DNA of 26,271 bases from Moraxellaceae bacterium UBA2477 (GTDB taxonomy: Bacteria > Pseudomonadota > Gammaproteobacteria > Pseudomonadales > Moraxellaceae). The DNA lies in the NCBI GenBank assembly GCA_002342025.1, contig DDPD01000085.1, forward strand, positions 1 to 26,271. Reading direction: 5' to 3'. Positions 1 through 6,275 of the stretch are shown here, piece after piece; positions within the stretch are counted from its first letter, which is position 1, and every line of letters starts with the position of its first letter. The notes under the pieces are model-generated. The model made no database searches. It saw nothing but the letters and a program-made list of their open reading frames with translations, and had not been told where the DNA came from. The translations under genes were made by a program, and so were the position numbers.

Positions 1-30
1 CAGCAACAGCAACAGCAACAGCAACAGCGA
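1..30. repeat. Hexanucleotide tandem repeat (CAGCAA) inside rodZ
   Basis: Four perfect CAGCAA units (1-24) plus a one-mismatch unit (CAGCGA) run up to the window edge, so the true copy number is unknown. On the coding strand each unit reads TTGCTG, two leucines. The repeat lies in the predicted transmembrane helix of RodZ. Changes in copy number would lengthen or shorten the helix by two residues without shifting the frame. Confidence 0.9.
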
Positions 31-483
31 TCCCATCGATAAGATTTGCGAGAAGCTAACTTGCTGCATAATCACCAAGAATTTTGAAACTACGCTAGGT
101 CCATCACTCGCTTTACGCGTATTAACCTGAGAAATACCTATGTTTGATTGCTGCATAGCGTAGCTAGAGCTGATCAACGTTGGGGCAACGACAACCCCTT
201 GCGAAGCAGCCAGAGCATCAATTTCAGCAATCAAAGTGGCAGCATCTAAATGAACGAGCTGCGCGTATCGACGAGCATAACCACGAGCAAATGCCAAGCC
301 CGGTAATGCGGTGAAATCATCCGCTTCTAGGGCTTGCAAATACTTAACCGACAGATTTGTTTCCGCATTTACCGCTTCCAGCGATAAGCCTCGCGCCTCA
401 CGCGCAAGCCTTAACTGTTGGCCAGGCGTAGGGCTAGTGCGGCCACCATTAACGGACAAACTCAGATCATCTGACGAGCTCAC
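1..483 (-). CDS. rodZ: RodZ-like cytoskeletal membrane protein, 5' part (cut by window edge)
   Basis: RodZ links the MreB cytoskeleton to the inner membrane and maintains rod shape. The visible 161 residues contain an N-terminal helix-turn-helix domain at about 20-90 (GQQLRLAREARGLSLEAV, then ADDFTALPGLAFARGYARRYAQLV). This ends in the F-x3-Y pair (F66, Y70) that corresponds to the MreB-contacting helix of E. coli RodZ. A linker follows, then a segment starting MGSLLLLLL that should be the membrane helix; the periplasmic part lies outside the window. I chose the GTG at 483 because GAGGA lies 7-8 bases upstream; an ATG slightly upstream is out of frame and stops at once. The gene starts 34 bases after rlmN, so the two are probably co-transcribed. 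The pilF gene usually found between them in Pseudomonas is absent. The assignment is strong for the HTH domain, while the rest is unseen. Confidence 0.85.
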   Translation of the reverse strand, partial: MSSSDDLSLSVNGGRTSPTPGQQLRLAREARGLSLEAVNAETNLSVKYLQALEADDFTALPGLAFARGYARRYAQLVHLDAATLIAEIDALAASQGVVVAPTLISSSYAMQQSNIGISQVNTRKASDGPSVVSKFLVIMQQVSFSQILSMGSLLLLLLLLL

Positions 484-517
484 GGAAACATTCCTCAAAA
501 AGCCTAGTTAGGGCAAA

Positions 518-1705
518 TTAAACTCTAATAATTTCATTGCTGCGCGTCTGTGCTTGCCAGCGCTCAGCACGACGCGTTCTATCTTTAACTTGGCCAACCA
601 ACTGGCCACAAGCAGCGTCAATATCATCGCCCCGTGTAGCACGGATAGTACAGGTGTAACCGGCACGAATCAGCTGATTCTGAAACTCAATAATCTGTGC
701 TCGCGGCGTACTGTCATAGGGCGCATGCGGAAAAGGATTAAACGGAATCAAATTAATCTTGCTGGGCACATCACGCAGCAGCTCAATCAACTGAGCCGCA
801 TGTTCTGGCTGATCATTGACGCCTGCCAGCATGACGTATTCCATGGTCACGCGACGACGCCCTACTTCACTGCCCTGATGGTGCACCAACCAGCGCTTGC
901 ACGCCGCCATGAGCTCATGCAGCGGGTACTTTTTATTGATGGGAACCAGCTCATTACGCAGCTCGTCATTGGGCGCATGCAATGACACCGCTAACGACAC
1001 ATCGATGGCCTGCGTGAACTTGTCCATCATGGGCACAACGCCCGAGGTGGATAGCGTGACACGACGTTTGGACAAACCGTAAGCATAGTCATCCAGCATC
1101 AAGCTCATAGCCGGTAAAACCGCATCGAGATTGAGTAGCGGCTCACCCATGCCCATCATCACAACATTGGTCAATGCGCGCGTCCGGGTTAATTCGCCGT
1201 CCGCATTACGACCGCTGAATTCGCCATCATCGAGGTAGGAGCGATTGGCAATCCAAACCTGGCCAATAATTTCTGCCGGCGTCAGGTCGCGCATAAACCC
1301 CTGCTTGCCCGTCGAGCAGAAACTGCAATCCAAGGCACAACCAACCTGAGACGACACACAGAGGGTTTTACGATCGCCGTCGGGAATGAGCACGGTCTCG
1401 ACCATGGCATTGGGTGCCACTTCGATGATCCACTTACGCGTGCCATCCGCTGAGAAATGCTTGTGCGTGACTTTGGGCGGACGCACTTCCGCATACTGCT
1501 CTAGCTTGACGCGAAGCGACTTCGCCAGATTGGTCATCTCAGAAAACTCTGTGATGCCTTGCTGATGAATCCATTTCATCACCTGACCGGCGCGGAATTT
1601 CTTCTCACCCAGGGTGGCGAAATAGGCCTCCATTTGCTCGCGACTGAGCCCGATCAAATTGACCTTGGGCGTTGCAGTTACGTCGATAGGGGCAGCGTCA
1701 GTCAT
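518..1705 (-). CDS. rlmN: Dual-specificity 23S rRNA/tRNA adenine C2-methyltransferase RlmN
   Basis: A radical SAM enzyme that methylates C2 of A2503 in 23S rRNA and A37 of a set of tRNAs. The 395-residue protein (E. coli 384) shows the cluster motif C123-x3-C127-x2-C130 (VGCALDCSFC). It also has the two mechanism cysteines, C116 (KTLCVSS) and C366 (DIDAACGQL), and the conserved stretches MMGMGEPLLN, RRVTLSTSG and SLHAPND. The frame is open back to 1801, but I chose the ATG at 1705. The protein from there (MTDAAPIDV...NLIGLSREQMEAYF) aligns with the family start, and a terminator-like hairpin at 1732-1765 lies just upstream. The Shine-Dalgarno is weak for either start. It follows ndk and precedes rodZ. 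The enzyme needs a 4Fe-4S cluster, presumably supplied by the neighbouring isc system. Confidence 0.96.
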   Translation of the reverse strand: MTDAAPIDVTATPKVNLIGLSREQMEAYFATLGEKKFRAGQVMKWIHQQGITEFSEMTNLAKSLRVKLEQYAEVRPPKVTHKHFSADGTRKWIIEVAPNAMVETVLIPDGDRKTLCVSSQVGCALDCSFCSTGKQGFMRDLTPAEIIGQVWIANRSYLDDGEFSGRNADGELTRTRALTNVVMMGMGEPLLNLDAVLPAMSLMLDDYAYGLSKRRVTLSTSGVVPMMDKFTQAIDVSLAVSLHAPNDELRNELVPINKKYPLHELMAACKRWLVHHQGSEVGRRRVTMEYVMLAGVNDQPEHAAQLIELLRDVPSKINLIPFNPFPHAPYDSTPRAQIIEFQNQLIRAGYTCTIRATRGDDIDAACGQLVGQVKDRTRRAERWQAQTRSNEIIRV

Positions 1706-1731
1706 GTCATTTTTACCACTTTTATCATGCA

Positions 1732-1765
1732 CAAAGGCCGCAGTACTCAGGTATTGCGGCCTTTG
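1732..1765 (-). terminator. Terminator-like hairpin downstream of ndk
   Basis: CAAAGGCCGCA (1732-1742) and TGCGGCCTTTG (1755-1765) form a perfect 11-bp stem around a 12-base loop, about 60 bases past the ndk stop. On the minus strand the stem ends in CCTTTGTG, a short T-run; on the plus strand it is similar, so it could act both ways. It would partly separate ndk from rlmN and supports the later rlmN start. Confidence 0.6.
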
Positions 1766-1825
1766 CATCAACTCGCCGCTTTCACGGCTGCTCTGCGCCA
1801 TTAAAGCGCAGAACCCTACGCAACC

Positions 1826-2257
1826 TTAACGGGTACGTGCACAAACTTCCAGCGAGCTGAAGAAGTAAGCGATTTCACGAGCAGCGGAGGTTGTCGAGTC
1901 CGAACCATGAGCAGCGTTCTCATCGATGCTAACAGCGAAATCAGCACGAATGGTTCCTGGCGCTGCATCCTTTGGATTAGTGGCGCCGAGAATGTCACGG
2001 TGGGCCAGAACAGCGTTTTCGCCTTCCAAAGCGCTAACCACAACAGGACCGGAAGTCATGAAAGCAACCAGGTCGTTGAAGAAGCCACGACCGGCGTGTT
2101 CAGCATAAAAGCCTTCGGCTTCTGCTTTCGACAGGTGCTTCATTTTGGTGGCAACAATCTTCAGACCGGCAGCTTCGAAGCGGCTGAAAATAGCACCAAT
2201 AGCATTCTTGCCAACGGCGTCGGGCTTGATGATGGAAAGTGTGCGTTCAACGGCCAT
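1826..2257 (-). CDS. ndk: Nucleoside diphosphate kinase
   Basis: Transfers the gamma-phosphate between nucleoside di- and triphosphates in the cytoplasm through a phosphohistidine. The 143-residue protein has the family length. It starts MAVERTLSIIKPDAV, contains the active-site H117 in NAAHGSDS and ends REIAYFF...EVCARTR as in E. coli Ndk. The frame extends six codons further upstream. The ATG at 2257 is preferred because GGAG lies 7 bases before it and it matches the family start. Upstream is a consensus -10 box (2325-2330), so ndk probably begins its own transcript, with rlmN and rodZ downstream and a hairpin at 1732-1765 in between. Confidence 0.98.
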   Translation of the reverse strand: MAVERTLSIIKPDAVGKNAIGAIFSRFEAAGLKIVATKMKHLSKAEAEGFYAEHAGRGFFNDLVAFMTSGPVVVSALEGENAVLAHRDILGATNPKDAAPGTIRADFAVSIDENAAHGSDSTTSAAREIAYFFSSLEVCARTR

Positions 2258-2324
2258 GGTGGGCTCCAGTGTCACAATTTAGAAAGAGGTGTCGGGCACA
2301 TGTCATGCCAGAACTTGGGCGCGA

Positions 2325-2330
2325 ATTATA
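2325..2330 (-). promoter_or_regulatory. Candidate -10 box of ndk promoter
   Basis: The minus strand reads CGGTATAATTCGCGC, with a perfect TATAAT 67 bases before the ndk start codon. A 17-base spacer places TAGCAG at the -35 position, a poor match, so this promoter would rely on the -10 box or an activator. Confidence 0.5.
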
Positions 2331-2381
2331 CCGGCGTCTGTGGGTAACTGCTAGAGATGGTTTGGGTTCTTTAGCTGGCCC

Positions 2382-2493
2382 GCTTCCGAGACAGGACTGA
2401 GCTGTTCAAACACGCCGTGAATCCATCCATGGAGGCTCCATGCGCCATCCATGGCGCATGACGGTTTGTACAGCTCAATCCTGCCTCGGGCGC
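2382..2493 (+). repeat. Hairpin repeat element, copy A
   Basis: The outer arms 2382-2411 and 2464-2493 are reverse complements at 25 of 30 positions by hand alignment. They enclose a 52-base core (2412-2463) that also occurs, inverted, in copy B. The core has two smaller hairpins: TCCATCCATGGA (2422-2433) and a perfect 10-bp stem with a CC loop (2439-2448 with 2451-2460). Both have CATCCATG at the tip. No coding capacity is apparent. Confidence 0.8.
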
Positions 2494-2594
2494 TCAGCGT
2501 GAGGTCCCACCCTGCAGTCAGCTACATATCGCCAGTGCGGTGGGCAGAGAACCCTCTCGGAATACAGAAGTTCAGGGGCGTATGAGAGTGTTGT

Positions 2595-2703
2595 CGGCGC
2601 TAACGGGTGAAACAGGCCGCGCCGTCATGCGCCATGGATGGCGCATGAGAGCCTACAGGGATGTATTCACGGCGTGCGCGACTTGTGTCATCCGTCAGCG
2701 CCG
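2595..2703 (-). repeat. Hairpin repeat element, copy B (inverted)
   Basis: The arms 2595-2622 and 2676-2703 pair at 23 of 28 positions, and several mismatches would be G-U pairs in RNA. The core 2623-2675, read on the minus strand, matches the copy A core with about four substitutions and one indel. It includes a perfect 11-bp stem (2625-2635 with 2638-2648). The arms are unrelated in sequence to those of copy A. The element begins 9 bases past the fdx stop, so it forms the 3' end of the isc transcript and may act in termination or mRNA stability. Confidence 0.8.
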
Positions 2704-2712
2704 GCCTAACTA

Positions 2713-3051
2713 TCAATGCTTCTCTGAAGCGTGATTCAACGTATAGCGAGGAATTTCAATAACAAGATCCTCAGTACCCATGACCGCCTGACACGACAAT
2801 CGCGACTCTGCCTCCAACCCCCAGGCTTTATCGAGCATGTCTTCTTCCAGCTCGTCGAGCTCATTGAGCGAATCAAACCCCTCGCGCACCACCACATGAC
2901 AGGTCGTGCAGGCGCAGGACTTCTCGCAAGCATGCTCAATGGCATAACCCTGACGCAAGGCCGCATCACAAATGGTTTCGCCGACTTCAGCCTCAATCAC
3001 GGCACCGTTCGGGCAGATCTCGTGGTGCGGCAGCAAAATGATGTTGGGCAT
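2713..3051 (-). CDS. fdx: Isc-type 2Fe-2S ferredoxin
   Basis: An adrenodoxin-type ferredoxin that supplies electrons during Fe-S cluster assembly on IscU. The 112-residue protein is nearly co-linear with E. coli Fdx. The cluster ligands are C42, C48 and C51 in HACEKSCACTTC and C87 in SRLSCQA. The conserved MLDKAWGLE and VIEIPRYTLNHA segments are present. It starts one base after the hscA stop, with GAGGA inside the hscA end as its ribosome site, so the two are translationally linked. It is the last gene of the isc operon here. The transcript then enters hairpin element B. IscX, the usual next gene, is missing. Confidence 0.98.
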   Translation of the reverse strand: MPNIILLPHHEICPNGAVIEAEVGETICDAALRQGYAIEHACEKSCACTTCHVVVREGFDSLNELDELEEDMLDKAWGLEAESRLSCQAVMGTEDLVIEIPRYTLNHASEKH

Positions 3052-3052
3052 A

Positions 3053-4936
3053 TCAGTGTTCCTCGAAATCAGTCAGCGTCTTACCAGTAAAGGCCTGACG
3101 TATGCCGGCGTCCATGCGCCGGGCAGCAAAGGTTTCGCTGGCGTGGTTAAGTGCCTCAGCAGCAGCGTTAATGGCAGCGGCATCGTCGGCAGCGGCCAGG
3201 GCTTTCAGGCCCTGCACGGCGGCCTGTAACTCGGCCAGCTCGGACGCACTAAGCAATTCACCCTGCTGCGCCAAGGCAGCTTCAGTAGCAATCCAGAGGC
3301 GCTCGGCTTCCGCACGGGCCTCGGCCAATGCACGCGCTTGCATGTCCTGCACGGCGGCAGCCTGCGACTCGCGCAGAAGGCGCAGAATGTCGTCATCCTG
3401 CAAACCCCAGGATGGTTTGACGACAATTTCAGCACGCACGCCGGATGTCGTTTCTTCCGCACTGACGCTGAGCAGGCCATCCGCATCGACCTGGAATAAC
3501 ACGCGAATGCGTGCTGCACCAGCGACCATCGGCGGAATACCTTGCAGCTCAAAGCGCGCGAGCGAACGACAGTCGCTGACCATCTCACGCTCGCCTTGCA
3601 ATACGTGCAGGCTCATCGCGGTTTGGCCATCTTTAAAGGTGGTGAATTCCTGCGCACGTGCCACCGGAATGGTGGTGTTGCGAGGAACGACCTTCTCAAC
3701 CAAGCCGCCGTAGGTTTCAAGACCTAACGATAGCGGGATGACATCAAGCAGCAGCAGGTCGCTATCGGGCTTGTTGCCAACAAGTATATTGGCCTGTACC
3801 GCCGCGCCCACGGCCACAACCTGATCTGGATCAAGATGATCCAGTGCAGGCTTACCGAAAAACTCAGCGACACGACGACGCACCAGCGGAACCCGCGTAG
3901 AGCCACCCACCAAGACGACTTCGCTCAAATCTGCAGGCTTCAGACCCGCATCGCGAAGGGCGCGGCGACAAGCCTTTAAGGTGTCATCCACGCGGGCAGC
4001 AATAAGTGATTCGAAATGTTCGCGAGTCAGCGTCGCCTGCCAATCTGCCGGTGCGCCACCGGTACCGGCCGCCAACGACAGGGGCACCGAATCACGCGCA
4101 CTAAGCGCTTCTTTCACGCGCCGCGACGTCTGCAAAAGACGACGTTGAATTTCAGCATCCGGATTAACAATGCCGGCTTCTGCCATAATCCAACTGGCGA
4201 TGGCATGATCGAAATCATCGCCACCCAGCGCAGAGTCGCCACCGGTGGCGAGCACTTCGAACACACCTTGATGCAGACGCAAAATAGAGATGTCGAAGGT
4301 GCCGCCGCCAAGGTCATAAATGGCGTGGATACCTTCGTGCTGTTGGTCAAGCCCATAGGCGACAGCCGCCGCCGTGGGCTCGTTGAGAAGACGCAGCACT
4401 TTCAGGCCAGCCAGCGTGGCGGCATCCTTGGTGGCCTGGCGCTGCGCCTCGTCAAAGTAGGCCGGGACAGTAATCACCGCACCGGTTATATCGCCGCCTA
4501 AGGCCGCTTCGGCGCGCACCCGCAGCACATTGAGAATTTCAGCCGACGCTTCCACGGGGCTTTTTAGACCCGCGATGGTGTTGAAATAGGGCATGCCGTT
4601 GTCGTGCATGACCAGCTCGTAGGGGAGCTGGTCGCCGAGCTGATGGGCCGCCTCAAGACCGCGACCCATGAAGCGCTTCACGGAAACCAAGGTATTAAGG
4701 GCATCGCTGGCTGCCGCTTGGCGTGCCGCCTCCCCCACCACCACCGCGCCATCCGCCAGATAGCGAACCACCGAAGGCAACAAGAAACTGCCGTCCTCTG
4801 CCGGTAATACACGCGGCAAGCCGCTTTGCACCGTGGCCACGAGAGAATGGGTGGTGCCAAGGTCTATCCCGATGGCCAGTTTATGTTGGTGTGGCGCTTG
4901 ACTCTGGCCAGGTTCGGCGATTTGCAGCAAGGCCAT
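3053..4936 (-). CDS. hscA: Fe-S cluster assembly Hsp70 chaperone HscA
   Basis: A specialised Hsp70 that binds the LPPVK loop of IscU and, driven by ATP and HscB, promotes cluster transfer to apo-proteins. The 627-residue protein has the phosphate-binding loop GIDLGTTHS at about 23-31. Further on are AVITVPAYFDEAQRQATKDAA, the LLNEPTAAAVAYGL segment, DLGGGTFDIS and VVLVGGSTRVP. The C-terminal substrate-binding half starts around 400, with DVIPLSLGLETYGG and VPRNTTIPV. Its ATG overlaps the hscB stop by one base (TGATG), and fdx follows one base after its own stop. Length and motifs match the HscA family rather than DnaK: the protein is shorter and sits in the isc operon. Confidence 0.98.
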   Translation of the reverse strand: MALLQIAEPGQSQAPHQHKLAIGIDLGTTHSLVATVQSGLPRVLPAEDGSFLLPSVVRYLADGAVVVGEAARQAAASDALNTLVSVKRFMGRGLEAAHQLGDQLPYELVMHDNGMPYFNTIAGLKSPVEASAEILNVLRVRAEAALGGDITGAVITVPAYFDEAQRQATKDAATLAGLKVLRLLNEPTAAAVAYGLDQQHEGIHAIYDLGGGTFDISILRLHQGVFEVLATGGDSALGGDDFDHAIASWIMAEAGIVNPDAEIQRRLLQTSRRVKEALSARDSVPLSLAAGTGGAPADWQATLTREHFESLIAARVDDTLKACRRALRDAGLKPADLSEVVLVGGSTRVPLVRRRVAEFFGKPALDHLDPDQVVAVGAAVQANILVGNKPDSDLLLLDVIPLSLGLETYGGLVEKVVPRNTTIPVARAQEFTTFKDGQTAMSLHVLQGEREMVSDCRSLARFELQGIPPMVAGAARIRVLFQVDADGLLSVSAEETTSGVRAEIVVKPSWGLQDDDILRLLRESQAAAVQDMQARALAEARAEAERLWIATEAALAQQGELLSASELAELQAAVQGLKALAAADDAAAINAAAEALNHASETFAARRMDAGIRQAFTGKTLTDFEEH

Positions 4937-5466
4937 CAGAAATCGTCCAGTTCGTCTTCGAGGCGTTCACGCTGCTCGCGGATCTCCGCCAGCAAGCGTG
5001 TCATGAATTGCATTTTTCGCAGGCAGTCTGTGGCTTCGGGCCAATCCTGCGCCACGTAATCGAGAGGAAACTCGCGCAGCAGCGCCTCTAGCCAATCCTG
5101 AGCTTCTGCCTCAATGGCATCCAGCTCATGGACGGCAGCGGCCTCTTCCAATGACTCGCGAAGCTCCATCTGGGCCATTAGGAAATCCGTGTCCATAACA
5201 CTGACGCGCTCTGCATCTCCACCCTGCCCGACTAATTCCAGCAGGTAGCGGGCACGGCGCACAGGGTCGCGCAACGTGTCATAAGCGGCATTAAGGTGCG
5301 ATGTCATTTGCAGCGCCTGACGCTGCGCTGCGGGATCATCAGCAGGGGCACGGTCTGGGTGATATTGTTGCTGCAAGGCTCGCCACACAGGCTGCAAGGC
5401 ACTGGCATCTAGCTCAAATACCACGGGCAAGCCAAAGAGGCTGAAGTAGTCCGTATTCAGGTTCAC
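4936..5466 (-). CDS. hscB: Fe-S cluster assembly J-protein co-chaperone HscB
   Basis: HscB delivers IscU to HscA and stimulates its ATPase. The 176-residue protein has an N-terminal J domain with H36-P37-D38 (QQYHPDRA) and a C-terminal helical domain (FLMAQMELRESLEEA) of the type that binds IscU. The frame is open to a GTG at 5499 inside iscA. I chose the GTG at 5466 because GCGGAG lies 7 bases before it and the protein then begins MNLNTDYFSLFGL, like E. coli HscB (MDYFTLFGL). The gap to iscA is 13 bases, and the stop overlaps the hscA start. Confidence 0.95.
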   Translation of the reverse strand: MNLNTDYFSLFGLPVVFELDASALQPVWRALQQQYHPDRAPADDPAAQRQALQMTSHLNAAYDTLRDPVRRARYLLELVGQGGDAERVSVMDTDFLMAQMELRESLEEAAAVHELDAIEAEAQDWLEALLREFPLDYVAQDWPEATDCLRKMQFMTRLLAEIREQRERLEDELDDF

Positions 5467-5479
5467 ACCCACACTCCGC

Positions 5480-5803
5480 TTAAACGGTGAAAGACTCACC
5501 GCAACCGCACTCGCCCTTCTGATTCGGGTTAGTGAACTTGAAGCCTTCGTTCAGGCCTTCTTTAACGAAGTCCATTTGGGTACCATCGAGATAGGCCAAG
5601 CTTTTCGGGTCAACAATGACTTTTACCCCAAAAGAATCAAAGACTTGATCAGCCTCTTCTACCGCATCAACAAACTCCAGCACATAGGCTAAGCCTGAGC
5701 AGCCGGATGTCTTGATGCCGACCCGAATGCCTTCACCTTTGCCCCGACCCTCGAGGCATGCTTGAACGTGGCGCGCGGCCGATTCTGTCAGGGTAATACC
5801 CAC
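5480..5803 (-). CDS. iscA: A-type Fe-S carrier IscA
   Basis: An A-type carrier that binds iron or Fe-S clusters and passes them to targets, mainly 4Fe-4S proteins. With the GTG start at 5803 the protein has 107 residues, the same as E. coli IscA. It contains the three conserved cysteines, one in TSGCSGLAYVLEF and two in GECGCGESF near the C-terminus. The longer upstream frame would add 12 residues with no family counterpart, and GGAG lies 6 bases before the GTG. It is separated from iscU by 59 bases and from hscB by 13 bases, in the same operon. Confidence 0.96.
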   Translation of the reverse strand: MGITLTESAARHVQACLEGRGKGEGIRVGIKTSGCSGLAYVLEFVDAVEEADQVFDSFGVKVIVDPKSLAYLDGTQMDFVKEGLNEGFKFTNPNQKGECGCGESFTV

Positions 5804-5862
5804 TCGTGTCTCCTCAGCTGTGCCAGCACCTTTCGGCACGGGCCCCAGTAAACATATTGCGC

Positions 5863-6246
5863 TTAGGCGCCGTGCTTCTGACGGTAGTCAGCAATCGCTG
5901 CTTTAATGGCATCTTCAGCGAGCACCGAGCAGTGAATTTTCACGGGCGGCAGAGCCAACTCCTGCGCAATTTGGGTGTTCTTGATCGTGGCAGCCTGGTC
6001 CAGGGTCTTGCCCTTGACCCACTCGGTCACCAGCGAGCTGGACGCAATGGCTGAACCACAACCGTACGTCTTGAAGCGGGCATCTTCGATAATGCCGGCT
6101 TCGTTTACTTTGATTTGTAGCTGCATCACGTCGCCGCACGCTGGTGCACCCACCATGCCAGTGCCGACGGAGTCATCCAGCTTATCGAGCTTGCCGACAT
6201 TGCGTGGATTTTCGTAGTGGTCGAGGACCTTTTCGCTGTAAGCCAT
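5863..6246 (-). CDS. iscU: Fe-S cluster scaffold IscU
   Basis: The scaffold on which IscS-derived sulfur and iron are assembled into 2Fe-2S clusters. The 127-residue protein has the ligands C37 (PACGD, with D39), C63 (YGCGS) and C106 (HCSV). The HscA recognition loop LPPVK is at 99-103. I chose the ATG at 6246 (MAYSEKVLDHYENPRNVG) because AGGAG lies 7 bases upstream and it matches the family start. The open frame to 6333 runs into the end of iscS and is not part of the protein. It lies 29 bases after iscS. Confidence 0.98.
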   Translation of the reverse strand: MAYSEKVLDHYENPRNVGKLDKLDDSVGTGMVGAPACGDVMQLQIKVNEAGIIEDARFKTYGCGSAIASSSLVTEWVKGKTLDQAATIKNTQIAQELALPPVKIHCSVLAEDAIKAAIADYRQKHGA

Positions 6247-6275
6247 GATATTTCTCCTGGTTGCAGAGGGTGCGC

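Larger units (their letters stand above)
2258..2712. other. 455-base intergenic region between fdx and ndk
   Basis: This is the only gap over 300 bases. It holds the ndk promoter region (about 2258-2380), hairpin elements A and B, and about 100 bases between them (2494-2594). In that middle part I see only a weak stem, CCCACC (2506-2511) with GGTGGG (2539-2544). I found no gene here. In particular there is no trace of iscX, which often follows fdx. Confidence 0.75.

Noticed and set aside
2411..2676. Single MITE with the two cores as terminal inverted repeats
   Set aside because: Each core is centred in its own hairpin arms, which fits two separate insertions better. No target duplication is evident at the outer ends. 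Not fully excluded.
2595..2710. Possible integron attC site (GCCTAAC at 2704-2710 next to a large hairpin)
   Set aside because: There is no matching GTTRRRY at the opposite end, no integrase or cassette array, and the hairpin arms do not follow the attC layout.
2540..2734. Small open frame across hairpin element B
   Set aside because: It runs through inverted-repeat arms and into the antisense of fdx, with no ribosome site or sensible protein features.
3102..3713. 203-codon open frame antisense to hscA
   Set aside because: It mirrors the codon pattern of hscA and has low-complexity Ala/Ser/Arg content typical of an antisense shadow.
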